In this document: positions 25,605-34,298 of the stretch, in pieces
Numbering within the stretch: the first letter of the stretch is position 1
Layout: every line of letters starts with the position of its first letter
Source of the DNA: JAKVKY01 sp964293585
GTDB lineage: Bacteria > Bacillota > Negativicutes > Acidaminococcales > Acidaminococcaceae
Direction: 5' to 3'
Length of the DNA: 64,000 nt
Assembly (NCBI GenBank): GCA_964293585.1
Contig: CAXYYS010000003.1
Coordinates: 1 to 64,000, forward strand
Translations under genes and position numbers: made by a program
The notes under the pieces: model-generated
The model's input: the letters and a program-made list of their open reading frames with translations, nothing else
What the model was told of the DNA's origin: nothing
The model's database searches: none

Positions 25605-26012
25605 ATGAAAAAAGTAATTGCTGGTTTGATGATCGCATGTTCCCTGCTGGCTTTTGGCTGCAGCAGCCGTAACGCCGATTTTGGTGTGGTTGACATGAAG
25701 AAGGTTGAAGAACAATCTCAGGTGGTTAAGGATATGAAGGCTGATTATGCCAAGAAGGCACAAGAGCTGCAGGCCAGCCTGGAAAAAGATACTCAGGGTA
25801 AGAGTGCGGAAGAGGCGCAAAAGGTAGTGCAAGATAAATCTGCGCAGATGCAGGTCATTCAATCCGAGGCTCAGAATAAGTTAAAGGCTAGCCTGGATAC
25901 GGCTTTGAACGAGGTTGCCAAGGAAAAGAAACTGGGTGCCGTACTGTATAAGGAAGTAGTGCCGCAGGGCGGCGTGGATATTACGGACGAAGTTATTAAG
26001 AAAATGAAATAA
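25605..26012 (+). CDS. OmpH/Skp-like lipoprotein, paralogue 3
   Basis: A 135-residue protein with a lipoprotein signal peptide (MKKVIAGLMIACSLLAFGCS; lipobox LAFGC, Cys at residue 19), then the family start FGVVDMKKVEEQSQVVKDMK, a coiled-coil arm (about 50-95) and the C-terminal core GAVLYKEVVPQGGVDITDEV. It starts 14 bases after paralogue 2 and is probably translated from the same message. Lipid anchoring differs from classical soluble Skp and suggests that it works at a membrane surface. Which membrane carries it cannot be told from the sequence. Confidence 0.82.
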   Translation: MKKVIAGLMIACSLLAFGCSSRNADFGVVDMKKVEEQSQVVKDMKADYAKKAQELQASLEKDTQGKSAEEAQKVVQDKSAQMQVIQSEAQNKLKASLDTALNEVAKEKKLGAVLYKEVVPQGGVDITDEVIKKMK

Positions 26013-26027
26013 GGGTGCTGAACCCGT

Positions 26028-26062
26028 TCGGGCGCGTCGTAAAAACACCGCCCGATTTTTTT
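26028..26062 (+). terminator. Intrinsic terminator after the OmpH genes
   Basis: TCGGGCG (26028-26034) pairs with CGCCCGA (26049-26055) across a 14-base loop and is followed by seven T. It closes the ompH group just before lpxD. Confidence 0.82.
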
Positions 26063-26081
26063 AAAACAGGGAGAGGATAAC

Positions 26082-27104
26082 ATGGAAAAGACGCTACAAG
26101 AACTGACCACTTTTCTGGGGGGAACCTTGGAAAATGATCGGCCAGAGATGAAGGTAACTGGTGTGAACGGCCTGGTGGAAGCCGGACCGGGTGATATTTC
26201 TTTTGCTGTTCCTCCCTATGTTGAAGTTTGCCATAAAAGCAAGGCGGGAGTTATGATCCTGGCGCCTGATGACCCTGGTTTGAAGGATCGTCCGGTGATC
26301 AGGGTGGCTAGTCCCCGGGCGGCTTTTGCCGCACTGCTGGAATTGTTCCGGGCACCAGAAGCTGTGGCGCGTGGTGTTAGTGCGCAGGCATGTGTTTCTC
26401 CCAAGGCCAGGATTGGCAAGAATGTTTCCATCCAGGCTTTCGTGGTGGTGGAGGATGATGCGGAAATTGGCGATAATACGGTACTCTACCCCCATGTGTA
26501 TGTAGGCCGGCACTGCAAGGTGGGAGCTGATTGTATTTTCTATCCCAGCGTTACCGTAAGGGAACGCTGCGTGGTGGGCAACCGGGTCATCTTACAGGCT
26601 GGTTGTGTCATCGGCGGCGATGGCTTTGGTTTTATCACTACGAACGGTAAACACAGTAAGGTACCTCAAACCGGCAACGTGATCCTCGGTGATGATGTGG
26701 AGATTGGCTGCAACACCTGTATTGATCGCGCCACGGTAGACAGTACTATCGTAGGTGCGGGTACCAAGATTGATAACCTGGTACATCTGGGCCATAATGA
26801 TGTGATTGGCGAGAACTGTTTGCTGGTGGCTCATGTGGGGATCTCCGGCAGCGTGACCATCGGTCACAATTGTACCTTTGGCGGTCAGGCCGCAACGGTT
26901 GGTCATATCAAGATTGGTGATAACTGCACTTTTGCCGGACGGGCCGGCATCATCAGCGATACACCCTCTAATTCTATCATGGCTGGTTTTCCGGCACAGC
27001 CCCATATGGACTGGCTGCGGCAGCAGGCTAACCTGCGTAAGGTAAATAGTATGGTGCAGCGGCTCAAGGCGCTGGAAAAAGAACTGGCCCAGCTGAAAAA
27101 ATAA
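26082..27104 (+). CDS. lpxD: UDP-3-O-acylglucosamine N-acyltransferase
   Basis: LpxD adds the second acyl chain, from acyl-ACP, in lipid A synthesis. The 340-residue protein has the N-terminal uridine-binding domain (GVNGLVEAGPGDISFAV) and, from about residue 100, a left-handed beta-helix of hexapeptide repeats (ARIGKNVSIQAFVVV, NTVLYPHVYVGRHCKVGADC). The catalytic histidine region GGDGFGF...HSKVPQTGNV and the HLGHNDVIGENCLLVAHVGI stretch are present. The C-terminal helix MVQRLKALEKELAQLKK caps the trimer. ATG 26082 follows GGGAGAGG. It opens the lipid A block. Confidence 0.96.
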   Translation: MEKTLQELTTFLGGTLENDRPEMKVTGVNGLVEAGPGDISFAVPPYVEVCHKSKAGVMILAPDDPGLKDRPVIRVASPRAAFAALLELFRAPEAVARGVSAQACVSPKARIGKNVSIQAFVVVEDDAEIGDNTVLYPHVYVGRHCKVGADCIFYPSVTVRERCVVGNRVILQAGCVIGGDGFGFITTNGKHSKVPQTGNVILGDDVEIGCNTCIDRATVDSTIVGAGTKIDNLVHLGHNDVIGENCLLVAHVGISGSVTIGHNCTFGGQAATVGHIKIGDNCTFAGRAGIISDTPSNSIMAGFPAQPHMDWLRQQANLRKVNSMVQRLKALEKELAQLKK

Positions 27105-27143
27105 GGGCATGCAGGAAACTTGATGTTGAAGTAGGTGCTGGTG

Positions 27144-28028
27144 ATGGCTGCTTATTATGTGATGAAGGCAATAAGTAAAATAATCTGCTGGCTGCCCTGG
27201 TCCGTGGTCCTGGTATTGGGCAACGCCCTGGGCGCTTTAGCTTTAAAGATTACGCCTGCCTGGCGGCTGGAGATGGCGGCGGCTAACATCCAGGAATGTC
27301 TGGGCTTAGGTCCGGAGGAAGCCAGAACAGTCGCTGATAAAAGCCTGGCGAAGTTTGGCCGGATGATCATGGAAGTTTTACGGTTTCCGCTTTTAAATGC
27401 GGAAACCATTGATAAAAAAGTTAAGGTGGACGGACTGGAGCATCTGCAAAAGGCATATGCGGAAGGTCGTGGCGTCATCATGGCTACGGGACACTTTGGC
27501 AACTGGGAACTTTTGGGTGCTACGGTAGGTTTACATGGCTATCCTATGATGAGTATCGCCAGGAAACAGAATAACGGCGCCATGGATCGGTTCATTAACG
27601 AATACCGGGAAATGGTGGGGCAGAAGGTTGCTTATAACCGGGGCGAGAACGAAGTATTGGCCCTAAGCAGGATGCTGAAAGAAAAAAAGCTGTTAGGAAT
27701 TCTCTTTGACCAGGACACAAATGATGTTGGCGTGAAGCTTAAATTGTTTGGGAAAGAGGTTATCACACCGGCAGGGCCGGCAGTTTTTTCCCGGATGTTC
27801 AAGGCGCCAATCCTGCCAATTTTTATGCACTACGATGCGGATGGCAGCTGCCGGGCCAAGATTTATCCACCGCTTTACGCGCCTCGTACCAGGGATAAAG
27901 AGCAGGATTTATTCGTGGTGACGGAGAAATTAATAAAGATATTGGAAGCTGAGATCAGAGCGAACCCACCCATGTGGTTTTGGGTACACGACCGCTGGAA
28001 GGATGGACGCCAGCGGTTTCAGCATTAA
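27144..28028 (+). CDS. Lipid A biosynthesis acyltransferase (LpxL/HtrB-like), copy 1
   Basis: Late acyltransferase that adds a secondary acyl chain to Kdo-lipid A at the inner face of the inner membrane. The 294-residue protein has an N-terminal membrane helix (YYVMKAISKIICWLPWSVVL) and the family HX4E catalytic motif GHFGNWELLGA near residue 116, followed by QNNGAMDRFINEYR and ILFDQDTNDVGVKLKLFGKE. It ends with NPPMWFWVHDRWKDGR, typical of the family. ATG 27144 is preferred because the N-terminus then aligns with the second copy at 39919; GTG at 27135 is an alternative. Whether it is LpxL or LpxM in substrate choice is not decidable by eye. Confidence 0.88.
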   Translation: MAAYYVMKAISKIICWLPWSVVLVLGNALGALALKITPAWRLEMAAANIQECLGLGPEEARTVADKSLAKFGRMIMEVLRFPLLNAETIDKKVKVDGLEHLQKAYAEGRGVIMATGHFGNWELLGATVGLHGYPMMSIARKQNNGAMDRFINEYREMVGQKVAYNRGENEVLALSRMLKEKKLLGILFDQDTNDVGVKLKLFGKEVITPAGPAVFSRMFKAPILPIFMHYDADGSCRAKIYPPLYAPRTRDKEQDLFVVTEKLIKILEAEIRANPPMWFWVHDRWKDGRQRFQH

Positions 28029-28061
28029 TAAATTTGCAAAACGGAAATGGGGAGATAGTTG

Positions 28062-29354
28062 ATGCAGAAGCAAGTTACCCTGGCTACGGCTATTGAGTAT
28101 GAAGGCATAGGCCTCCATTCCGGTAAGCCTGTGGTCATGAAGTTGTGTCCGGCGCCGGAAGATACCGGTATTGTCTTTAAGCGTATGGATCTGGAAGGAC
28201 AGCCTGTGGTACATGCCCGGGCCGAAAAAGTAACTTCGACGCTGCGTGCTACCACGCTTACAGAGGGCGCGGCTCAGGTGTTTACGGTAGAACATTTATT
28301 GGCGGCTTTCTCCATGCTGGGCGTTGACAACTGTCTGGTGGAGATGAATGCGCCGGAACCGCCGGTCATGGATGGCAGTGCTGCCGCTTTTAGCGATTTG
28401 ATCCTAAAAGCCGGCCGGGTGGAGCAAAAGGCGGACAGGTATGTTTATAAGGTAAATCAGGCCTTTTCCGTCTATGACGGTGATAAGTCTTTGATTATCC
28501 TGCCTTATAACGGTTTCCGGATTTCCTTTACGTCCATGAACGAACATCCCCTGCTGGGGACCCAGTTCTTTGATATCGACCTGAGCGAGGCCAGTTTCCT
28601 AAAAGAAATTGCCCCAGCCCGGACTATCGGTTTTATGAAAGAAATTGCCCAGATGCAAAAAATGGGTCTGGGACTGGGCGGCAGCATTGACAACGTGGTT
28701 ATCTATGATGACACCAAGGTCTTGTCCAAGCTCCGGTTTGAGAATGAGCTGATCAGACATAAAATTTTGGATATCATCGGGGATATGTACCTCCTGGGTC
28801 ATCTGCAAGGGCATATCATCGCTGTTAAATCTGGACATACATTAAATTCACAGCTGGCTAAACAAATACATGAACAAAGAATTAAGGAGGGGAAGGCCAT
28901 GGCTATCCGACTTGATATTAATGAGATTAAAAAGATTTTGCCGCACCGCTACCCGATGCTGCTGGTAGATCGTATCCTGGATTTGGAGCCTATGAAATGG
29001 GCTATCGGCATCAAGAATATTACAGCGAATGAGATGCAGTTCCTGGGGCATTTTCCCAACGAACCCATCATGCCGGGCGTGCTGCTGATTGAGGCTATGG
29101 CTCAGGTGGGCGGCGTAGCTATGTTGTATCCCAAGGAAAATCGGGGTAAGATTGCGGTCTTTGGCAAGATTGACAAGGTACGTTTCCGCAAACAGGTGGT
29201 CCCCGGTGATCAGCTGGTTACCCGCTGCGATGTGATTAAAACCAAGGGTAATATGGGTGTTATTCATTGCGAAGGCAAGGTGGACGGGGTCGTAGCTTGT
29301 GAATGTGATTGCTTCTTTGCAATTCAGGAACGTAAGGTAGACAATCCTGTGTAA
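28062..29354 (+). CDS. lpxC-fabZ: Bifunctional LpxC-FabZ fusion (deacetylase + hydroxyacyl-ACP dehydratase)
   Basis: A 430-residue natural fusion. Residues 1-275 are LpxC, the zinc deacetylase of the committed lipid A step: EYEGIGLHSGKPVVMKLCPA, the zinc motif VEHLLAAFSMLGVDN, MDGSAAAFSDLI, RTIGFMKEI, and HKILDIIGDMYLLGH with the second zinc ligands. Residues 280-430 are FabZ, which dehydrates 3-hydroxyacyl-ACP: IKKILPHRYPMLLVDRI with the catalytic His, then GHFPNEPIMPGVLLIEAMAQ with the catalytic Glu. Both halves keep their key residues. The two enzymes compete for 3-hydroxyacyl-ACP, so linking them could balance lipid A and phospholipid synthesis. Such fusions are known in Bacteroidetes. 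ATG 28062 follows GGGGAG. Confidence 0.95.
   Translation: MQKQVTLATAIEYEGIGLHSGKPVVMKLCPAPEDTGIVFKRMDLEGQPVVHARAEKVTSTLRATTLTEGAAQVFTVEHLLAAFSMLGVDNCLVEMNAPEPPVMDGSAAAFSDLILKAGRVEQKADRYVYKVNQAFSVYDGDKSLIILPYNGFRISFTSMNEHPLLGTQFFDIDLSEASFLKEIAPARTIGFMKEIAQMQKMGLGLGGSIDNVVIYDDTKVLSKLRFENELIRHKILDIIGDMYLLGHLQGHIIAVKSGHTLNSQLAKQIHEQRIKEGKAMAIRLDINEIKKILPHRYPMLLVDRILDLEPMKWAIGIKNITANEMQFLGHFPNEPIMPGVLLIEAMAQVGGVAMLYPKENRGKIAVFGKIDKVRFRKQVVPGDQLVTRCDVIKTKGNMGVIHCEGKVDGVVACECDCFFAIQERKVDNPV
28884..28901 (+). promoter_or_regulatory. Internal ribosome-binding site and in-frame ATG before the FabZ half
   Basis: Inside the lpxC-fabZ fusion, AAGGAGGGG (28884-28892) lies 6 bases before an in-frame ATG at 28899, exactly where a separate FabZ would begin (MAIRLDINEIKKILPH). 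The site is as good as the ribosome-binding sites of neighbouring genes, so free FabZ is probably made as well as the fusion. It may also be a relic of two once-separate genes. Confidence 0.65.
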
Positions 29355-29537
29355 AAAAAGGATATAAATAGTTAAATTGAGCAGGAAAAGTATTCTAGTA
29401 TCGTAAATATTCCCAAATACATCTAAATATAACTATATTTTGGTGGTGAATAACCAGTCAGATTTATGATTATATACTAGAAGTATAGTTTAGTCGTGGC
29501 GGCTAAGCACAAAAACGAGTATTGAGGAGTGAAGGAA

Positions 29538-30344
29538 ATGGGTTCGTTAGTGACGCCTTTGCGTAAAATCCACCCAACCGCTGTTGTCAGTCCGGGCGCA
29601 GTGATTGGTAAAAATGTGGAAATCGGTCCTTATGCGATCATTGAATCTGATGTGGTTTTGGGTGATGGTTGCGTGGTTATGCCCCATGCGGTTATTTATA
29701 AATACACGACGGTAGGTAAGGATTGCCGTTTCTTCCCAGGGTGCGCTATAGGCGGCGAACCGCAGGATTTAAAGTTTGCCGACGAAAAGACTTCTACGGT
29801 GATTGGCGACGGCTGTACCTTTAGGGAATGCTGTACCGTCAGTCGTGCCACAGGTGAAGGCAATGCAACCAGGATTGGTAATAACGTGCTGATGATGGCG
29901 TATACCCATGTGGCGCATAACTGCCAGGTGGGAAACAACGTAATTATGAGTAATGTGGCTACCCTGGCCGGTCATGTGATTGTAGAAGACAGGGCTATTA
30001 TCGGCGGGTTAACTGCCGTGCACCAGTTCTGCAAGATCGGCCGTAATGCCATGGTTGGCGGCATGGCCCGTGTATCCCAGGATATTCCTCCTTTTATGAT
30101 GGTTTCAGGTGATCCTGCTTTCGTATGCGGCTTGAACAGTGTGGGCCTGGCCCGTGCCGGTATGCCTCCTGAAATTCGCAGCCAGCTGAAAAAAGCGTTC
30201 CGGATACTCTATCGTAGCGGCCTGAGTTTACAGGAAGCTATTGATACCATGGAACAGGAACTGGACAGCAGCGAGCCGTTAGAACATTTAATGCGTTTCT
30301 TGCGTAATGTTGAGCGCGGTATTATCCGTACGCGCAGGGAATAA
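29538..30344 (+). CDS. lpxA: Acyl-ACP--UDP-N-acetylglucosamine O-acyltransferase
   Basis: LpxA catalyses the first step of lipid A synthesis, transferring a 3-hydroxyacyl chain to UDP-GlcNAc. The 268-residue protein is a hexapeptide-repeat beta-helix (IHPTAVVSPGAVIGKNVEIG) with the catalytic His in MAYTHVAHNCQVGNNVIMSN near residue 120 and HQFCKIGRNAMVGG. The C-terminal helical domain (RSQLKKAFRILYRSGL) is present. ATG 29538 follows GAGGAG; a GTG at 29529 lies inside that site. The 183-base gap before the gene is AT-rich and shows no convincing promoter by eye. Confidence 0.96.
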   Translation: MGSLVTPLRKIHPTAVVSPGAVIGKNVEIGPYAIIESDVVLGDGCVVMPHAVIYKYTTVGKDCRFFPGCAIGGEPQDLKFADEKTSTVIGDGCTFRECCTVSRATGEGNATRIGNNVLMMAYTHVAHNCQVGNNVIMSNVATLAGHVIVEDRAIIGGLTAVHQFCKIGRNAMVGGMARVSQDIPPFMMVSGDPAFVCGLNSVGLARAGMPPEIRSQLKKAFRILYRSGLSLQEAIDTMEQELDSSEPLEHLMRFLRNVERGIIRTRRE

Positions 30345-30358
30345 GGCGGTAGCCCAAG

Positions 30359-31165
30359 ATGGAAACATTAGGCCTGATTGCTGGTATTGGCCATCTGCCC
30401 GTAGATGTGGCACGGTCGGCTAAAGCCCAGGGTTATAAAGTAATCGCGGTGGCGGTAGTGCCGGATACAGACCCGGAACTGCCGGCGGCGGTAGATAAAT
30501 TTTATCAGATTCATGTAGGTAAGGTGGGTAAGATCCTGGACACCTTAAAGACGAACGGGGTTACGGCTGTAACCATGATCGGCAAGGTGACCAAGGAAAC
30601 TTTGTACAAGGCGGGCGCAATTCTGCCGGATTTCCGGACGATTAAGCTTTTAGCTTCTCTGCCGGACCGGAAAGATGATACGATCATGAATGCGGTGGTC
30701 AAGGAGTTGGAGGACGAAGGCCTAAAGGTAATGGACCAGACGGTGCTTATCCAGCCTTTGTTATCTGCACCAGGTGTTTTAACAAAACGCCAGCCTACGG
30801 AAAACGAACTGGCGGATATGGAATTTGGTTTTACCATGGCTAAAGAAATTGGCCGGCTGGATATCGGTCAGACCGTGGTGGTTAAGAACCGGGCCCTGAT
30901 GGCGGTAGAAGCAATAGAAGGTACGGATGCCTGTATCTTAAGAGGCGGTCTTTTGGGCAAAGGCGGTGTTATCGTCGCCAAGACGGCCAAGCCGGCCCAG
31001 GATAACCGTTTTGATATGCCCAGTGTGGGGACAACGACCTTAAAATCCATGATTGAAGCCGGGGCAACCGGCCTGGTAATGGAAGCAGGACGGACCCTTC
31101 TGGTAGACCGGGAAAAAACTTTGGCGATGGCAGATGCTCATAAGATTACGATTGTGGCCAAATAA
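30359..31165 (+). CDS. lpxI: UDP-2,3-diacylglucosamine pyrophosphatase LpxI
   Basis: LpxI hydrolyses UDP-2,3-diacylglucosamine to lipid X, replacing LpxH of enterobacteria. The 268-residue protein matches the DUF1009 family: GLIAGIGHLPVDVARSAKAQ at the start, MIGKVTKETLYKAG near residue 80, PDRKDDTIMNAVVKELEDEG near 105, TVVVKNRALMAVEAIEGTDA near 178 and DMPSVGTTTLKSMIEAGATG near 222. It begins 14 bases after lpxA and is followed by a terminator, so lpxA-lpxI form one transcript end. Confidence 0.94.
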   Translation: METLGLIAGIGHLPVDVARSAKAQGYKVIAVAVVPDTDPELPAAVDKFYQIHVGKVGKILDTLKTNGVTAVTMIGKVTKETLYKAGAILPDFRTIKLLASLPDRKDDTIMNAVVKELEDEGLKVMDQTVLIQPLLSAPGVLTKRQPTENELADMEFGFTMAKEIGRLDIGQTVVVKNRALMAVEAIEGTDACILRGGLLGKGGVIVAKTAKPAQDNRFDMPSVGTTTLKSMIEAGATGLVMEAGRTLLVDREKTLAMADAHKITIVAK

Positions 31166-31258
31166 ATGTTAGCGGTGCTGAAATTGCCGTGAAGAAAAAT
31201 TATCGCCAGTAATTGAAGAAAGTTTACCAAAAACTAAAAAGGAAATTTATTGTGAACT

Positions 31259-31288
31259 AAGACCGAAGCTATACCTTCGGTCTTTTTT
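31259..31288 (+). terminator. Intrinsic terminator after lpxI
   Basis: A 10-bp perfect stem (AAGACCGAAG at 31259-31268 with CTTCGGTCTT at 31275-31284) with a 6-base loop, running into a T tract. Confidence 0.92.
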
Positions 31289-31292
31289 GTGT

Positions 31293-31298
31293 TATAAT
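31293..31298 (+). promoter_or_regulatory. Possible -10 box upstream of lpxB
   Basis: TATAAT directly after the lpxI terminator and about 50 bases before the lpxB ATG. The -35 position falls inside the terminator stem and matches poorly, so the call is tentative. Confidence 0.4.
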
Positions 31299-31349
31299 AT
31301 ATACTGACTAATTGTGTGTAAGCAGGCAAAAGTCAGTAAAGGGAAAAAT

Positions 31350-32486
31350 ATGACCAAGATTTTAATTTCAGCCGGAGAAGCTTCAGGGGATCTCCATGCC
31401 GGCACGGTGACCAGGGCCTTAAAAGAACTGGAACCGGGTGTCGAAGTTTTTGGTATGGGCGGGAATGCCTTGCGCGCGGCCGGCGGTGAAGTCCTGTTTG
31501 ACATTAAAGATCATAGCGTGATGGGTTTTTGGGAAGTCCTGTGCAAGCTGCCGGATATTTTTAAGCTGGAAGCTGCTTTCCGCAGGGTTATGCTGGAGCG
31601 GAAACCGGACTGCCTGTTGACCATTGATTATCCCGGGTTCAATATGCGTCTGGCCAAACAAGCCAAAAAGCTGGGAATCCCGGTAGTTTCTTTTATTGCG
31701 CCTTCGGCCTGGGCCTGGCGGCGCAGCCGGGCAAAAAATGTGGTCAAGGTGGTAGATAAGATTGCTTCTATCTTCCCTTTTGAGTACGACCTGTATAAAG
31801 AATACGGAGCGGATATAGAATTTGTGGGTCATCCACTGGTAGATATCGTAAAGCCGCATCTGGATGTGGCGGCGGCCATGGATAAGGCGGGCAAGGTACC
31901 TGGTAAACCATTGGTTCTGCTGGTACCGGGCAGCCGGATGATGGAGATTAAGCGGTTATTGCCAGTGATTTTGCAGGCAGCCAAGTTATTGCAAACCCGG
32001 ATGCCGGAACTTACTTTTGCCATGCCCCGGGCGGATACGATACCGAAAGATGTTTTAGAAGGGCCTATTAAGGCTGCGGGACTGAACGTAAAACTTACGG
32101 AAGGCGATACCTATGACGTGATGAGCGTTGCTGATTTGGCCCTGGCTACCAGCGGTACCGTTACTTTGGAAGCGGCGTTGTGCGGGCTCGGTTCTGTGAT
32201 CTTGTACAAGACTTCGCCCGTAAGTTTTGCCATTGCCAAGCATGTGGTGGATATTCCGAATATCGGACTTCCCAATATCGTGGCCGGGCGTCAAATTTTG
32301 CCGGAATTGTTGCAAGATGCCTGTACGCCTGAAGCGGTAGCGCAAGCAGCCTGGGATTTGCTCCAGCCGGCGCGGTTTAAAAAGATGCAGGCGGATTTAC
32401 AAGAAGTGAAAGAGAAACTGGGGGCTCCGGGAGCAGTAAAGCGGGTAGCGGAACTGGTCCTGAGGGTAGCCGCCGGTAAAAAATAA
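31350..32486 (+). CDS. lpxB: Lipid-A-disaccharide synthase
   Basis: LpxB joins lipid X and UDP-diacylglucosamine into the lipid A disaccharide at the inner membrane. The 378-residue protein is a GT-B glycosyltransferase (family GT19) with KILISAGEASGDLHAGTVTR at the start, SFIAPSAWAWRRSRAKNVVK near residue 120, EFVGHPLVDIVKPH near 160, LLVPGSRMMEIKRLLPVIL near 190 and ATSGTVTLEAALCGLGSVIL near 265. ATG 31350 follows TAAAGGGA; the upstream GTG at 31314 adds 12 unlikely residues. It begins a unit that continues with msbA. Confidence 0.95.
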   Translation: MTKILISAGEASGDLHAGTVTRALKELEPGVEVFGMGGNALRAAGGEVLFDIKDHSVMGFWEVLCKLPDIFKLEAAFRRVMLERKPDCLLTIDYPGFNMRLAKQAKKLGIPVVSFIAPSAWAWRRSRAKNVVKVVDKIASIFPFEYDLYKEYGADIEFVGHPLVDIVKPHLDVAAAMDKAGKVPGKPLVLLVPGSRMMEIKRLLPVILQAAKLLQTRMPELTFAMPRADTIPKDVLEGPIKAAGLNVKLTEGDTYDVMSVADLALATSGTVTLEAALCGLGSVILYKTSPVSFAIAKHVVDIPNIGLPNIVAGRQILPELLQDACTPEAVAQAAWDLLQPARFKKMQADLQEVKEKLGAPGAVKRVAELVLRVAAGKK

Positions 32487-32555
32487 CTATTTCCCAGGAA
32501 ATGCCAGCTGGGAAGGTCCCGCGGGACACAAGCAAATTCTGGCAGAGGAGTAACG

Positions 32556-34289
32556 ATGAATTTATATCTAAGAATCCTGAATTATGTTAAACCTTATAAA
32601 CATATCCTGGCGGCCGCACTGTTGTGCACGGTGCTGGCTGCGGCCGGCAACCTGTATCTGCCCTGGATTATCAAGGATATGGTGGATAAGGTGCTTTCTG
32701 AGAAAGACAGCATGATGTTAAACCTGATTGCTCTCAGTATCGTGGTTATCTTTATCGCTCGTGGTATTTTCTATTATGGGCAGAATTACCTGATGAGTTA
32801 TGTGGGCCAGCATGTGGTTATTGATATCCGGGCTGAGGTGTTCAAGAAACTGCAGCGCTTGTCCATGGCTTTTTACGATAAGAACAAGACCGGCACCATC
32901 ATGAGTTATGTGACCAACGACGTGAACGCTCTCCAGGGCGCCATGGTGGAAAACACCATCGAGCTGGTGACCGAAGGTTTTATCCTTATCGGTTCTATCT
33001 GCGCCATGGTTTATCTGGACTGGAAACTGACAGTGGTAACCTTCTGTACGTTCCCCATCGTACTCTGGTTCATGGATTTCTTTGGCAAGAAGATTCGTTC
33101 TTCCGGCGGTCAGATTCAGGAAGCTACGGCGGATATCACTTCCGTGCTGCAAGAATCCGTTTCTTCCGCCCGGGTGGTAAAATCCTTCGTCCGGGAAGGC
33201 TACGAGATTGAACGTTTTGAAAAAGAGAACGAAGCTAACTTTGCGGCCAACATGCGTAACGCTAAATATATGGCTACTCTGACGCCTGTCATCGAACTGG
33301 TGGCGGCCCTGGGTGTAACTGTTATCCTCTGGTACGGCGGTCATAACGTTATTGATGGCGCGACTACGGCCGGCTCCCTTATCGCTTTCCTGGTTTATGC
33401 GGTGAATATTTCCAATCCTATTAAGAGGGTAACCAGGACCATCGGTAACATTCAGAAAGCCCTGGCTGCAGCCGAGCGTGTCTTTAATGTGATGGATCTG
33501 CCGGAAGAAGTCAGGAATCTGCCGGGGGCTACTGTTTTGCCGCCGGTGCGTGGCGATATTGTTTTCGAACATGTTTCTTTTGCATATAACACCGGGGAGG
33601 AAGTGCTCCACGATGTTTCTTTCGAAGTTAAACCCGGCCAGGTAATCGGTCTGGTGGGTCCTTCCGGTGCCGGTAAATCTACCATCGCCAGCCTGCTGCC
33701 GCGCTTTTATGATGTGACGGGGGGCAGGATCACGGTGGACGGCACCGATATCAAGGCTGTGACGCTGGATTCCCTGCGGGAACAGGTAGGTATCGTGCCC
33801 CAGGAAACTTTGCTCTTTAACGGTTCTGTGTATGACAATATTAAATACGGGCGCCTGGATGCTACGGAAGCAGAAATTATTGATGCTGCCAAAGCTGCTA
33901 ATGCTCATGAGTTCATCCTGAATCTGCCCAAGGGTTATGAAACCCAGCTGGGCGACCGGGGTGTAAATGTTTCCGGCGGTCAGCGGCAGCGCATCGCTAT
34001 TGCCCGGGCTATTTTAAAGAATCCCCGCATCCTGATTCTGGACGAAGCTACTTCGGCCCTGGATACGGAAAGCGAACGCCTGGTCCAGGAAGCGCTGGAC
34101 CGGTTGATGGTAGGCAGAACCTCTTTTGCGATTGCCCACCGTCTGTCCACGATTAAGAACGCCGACAGGATATTGGTCCTGGAAGACGGCAAACTGGTAG
34201 AAGATGGCAACCATGAACAGCTGATGGCTATGGATGGACTGTACGCCCACCTGTATAAGATCCAATATCGCAACAAGGTTGCGAAATGA
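32556..34289 (+). CDS. msbA: Lipid A export ABC transporter MsbA
   Basis: MsbA flips core-lipid A across the inner membrane. The 577-residue half-transporter has six membrane helices in residues 1-320 and a nucleotide-binding domain with Walker A (GPSGAGKST near 378), Q-loop (QVGIVPQETLLFNG), ABC signature (VNVSGGQRQRIAIARA near 476), Walker B (RILILDEATSALDTESE) and H-loop (AIAHRLSTIKNADR). Identity as MsbA rather than another exporter rests on context between lpxB and waaA-lpxK. ATG 32556 follows AGAGGAG. The gene ends 9 bases before the fusion gene. Confidence 0.92.
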   Translation: MNLYLRILNYVKPYKHILAAALLCTVLAAAGNLYLPWIIKDMVDKVLSEKDSMMLNLIALSIVVIFIARGIFYYGQNYLMSYVGQHVVIDIRAEVFKKLQRLSMAFYDKNKTGTIMSYVTNDVNALQGAMVENTIELVTEGFILIGSICAMVYLDWKLTVVTFCTFPIVLWFMDFFGKKIRSSGGQIQEATADITSVLQESVSSARVVKSFVREGYEIERFEKENEANFAANMRNAKYMATLTPVIELVAALGVTVILWYGGHNVIDGATTAGSLIAFLVYAVNISNPIKRVTRTIGNIQKALAAAERVFNVMDLPEEVRNLPGATVLPPVRGDIVFEHVSFAYNTGEEVLHDVSFEVKPGQVIGLVGPSGAGKSTIASLLPRFYDVTGGRITVDGTDIKAVTLDSLREQVGIVPQETLLFNGSVYDNIKYGRLDATEAEIIDAAKAANAHEFILNLPKGYETQLGDRGVNVSGGQRQRIAIARAILKNPRILILDEATSALDTESERLVQEALDRLMVGRTSFAIAHRLSTIKNADRILVLEDGKLVEDGNHEQLMAMDGLYAHLYKIQYRNKVAK

Positions 34290-34298
34290 GGTTAAAGC

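Noticed and set aside
29355..29537. Riboswitch or small RNA upstream of lpxA
   Set aside because: The gap is AT-rich with several TATA-like words but no stable hairpin, terminator or known riboswitch core could be found by eye.
32718..33908. Long open frame (396 codons) on the minus strand opposite msbA
   Set aside because: It lies wholly inside the msbA coding region, shows no recognisable motif or ribosome-binding site, and arises from codon bias on the other strand.
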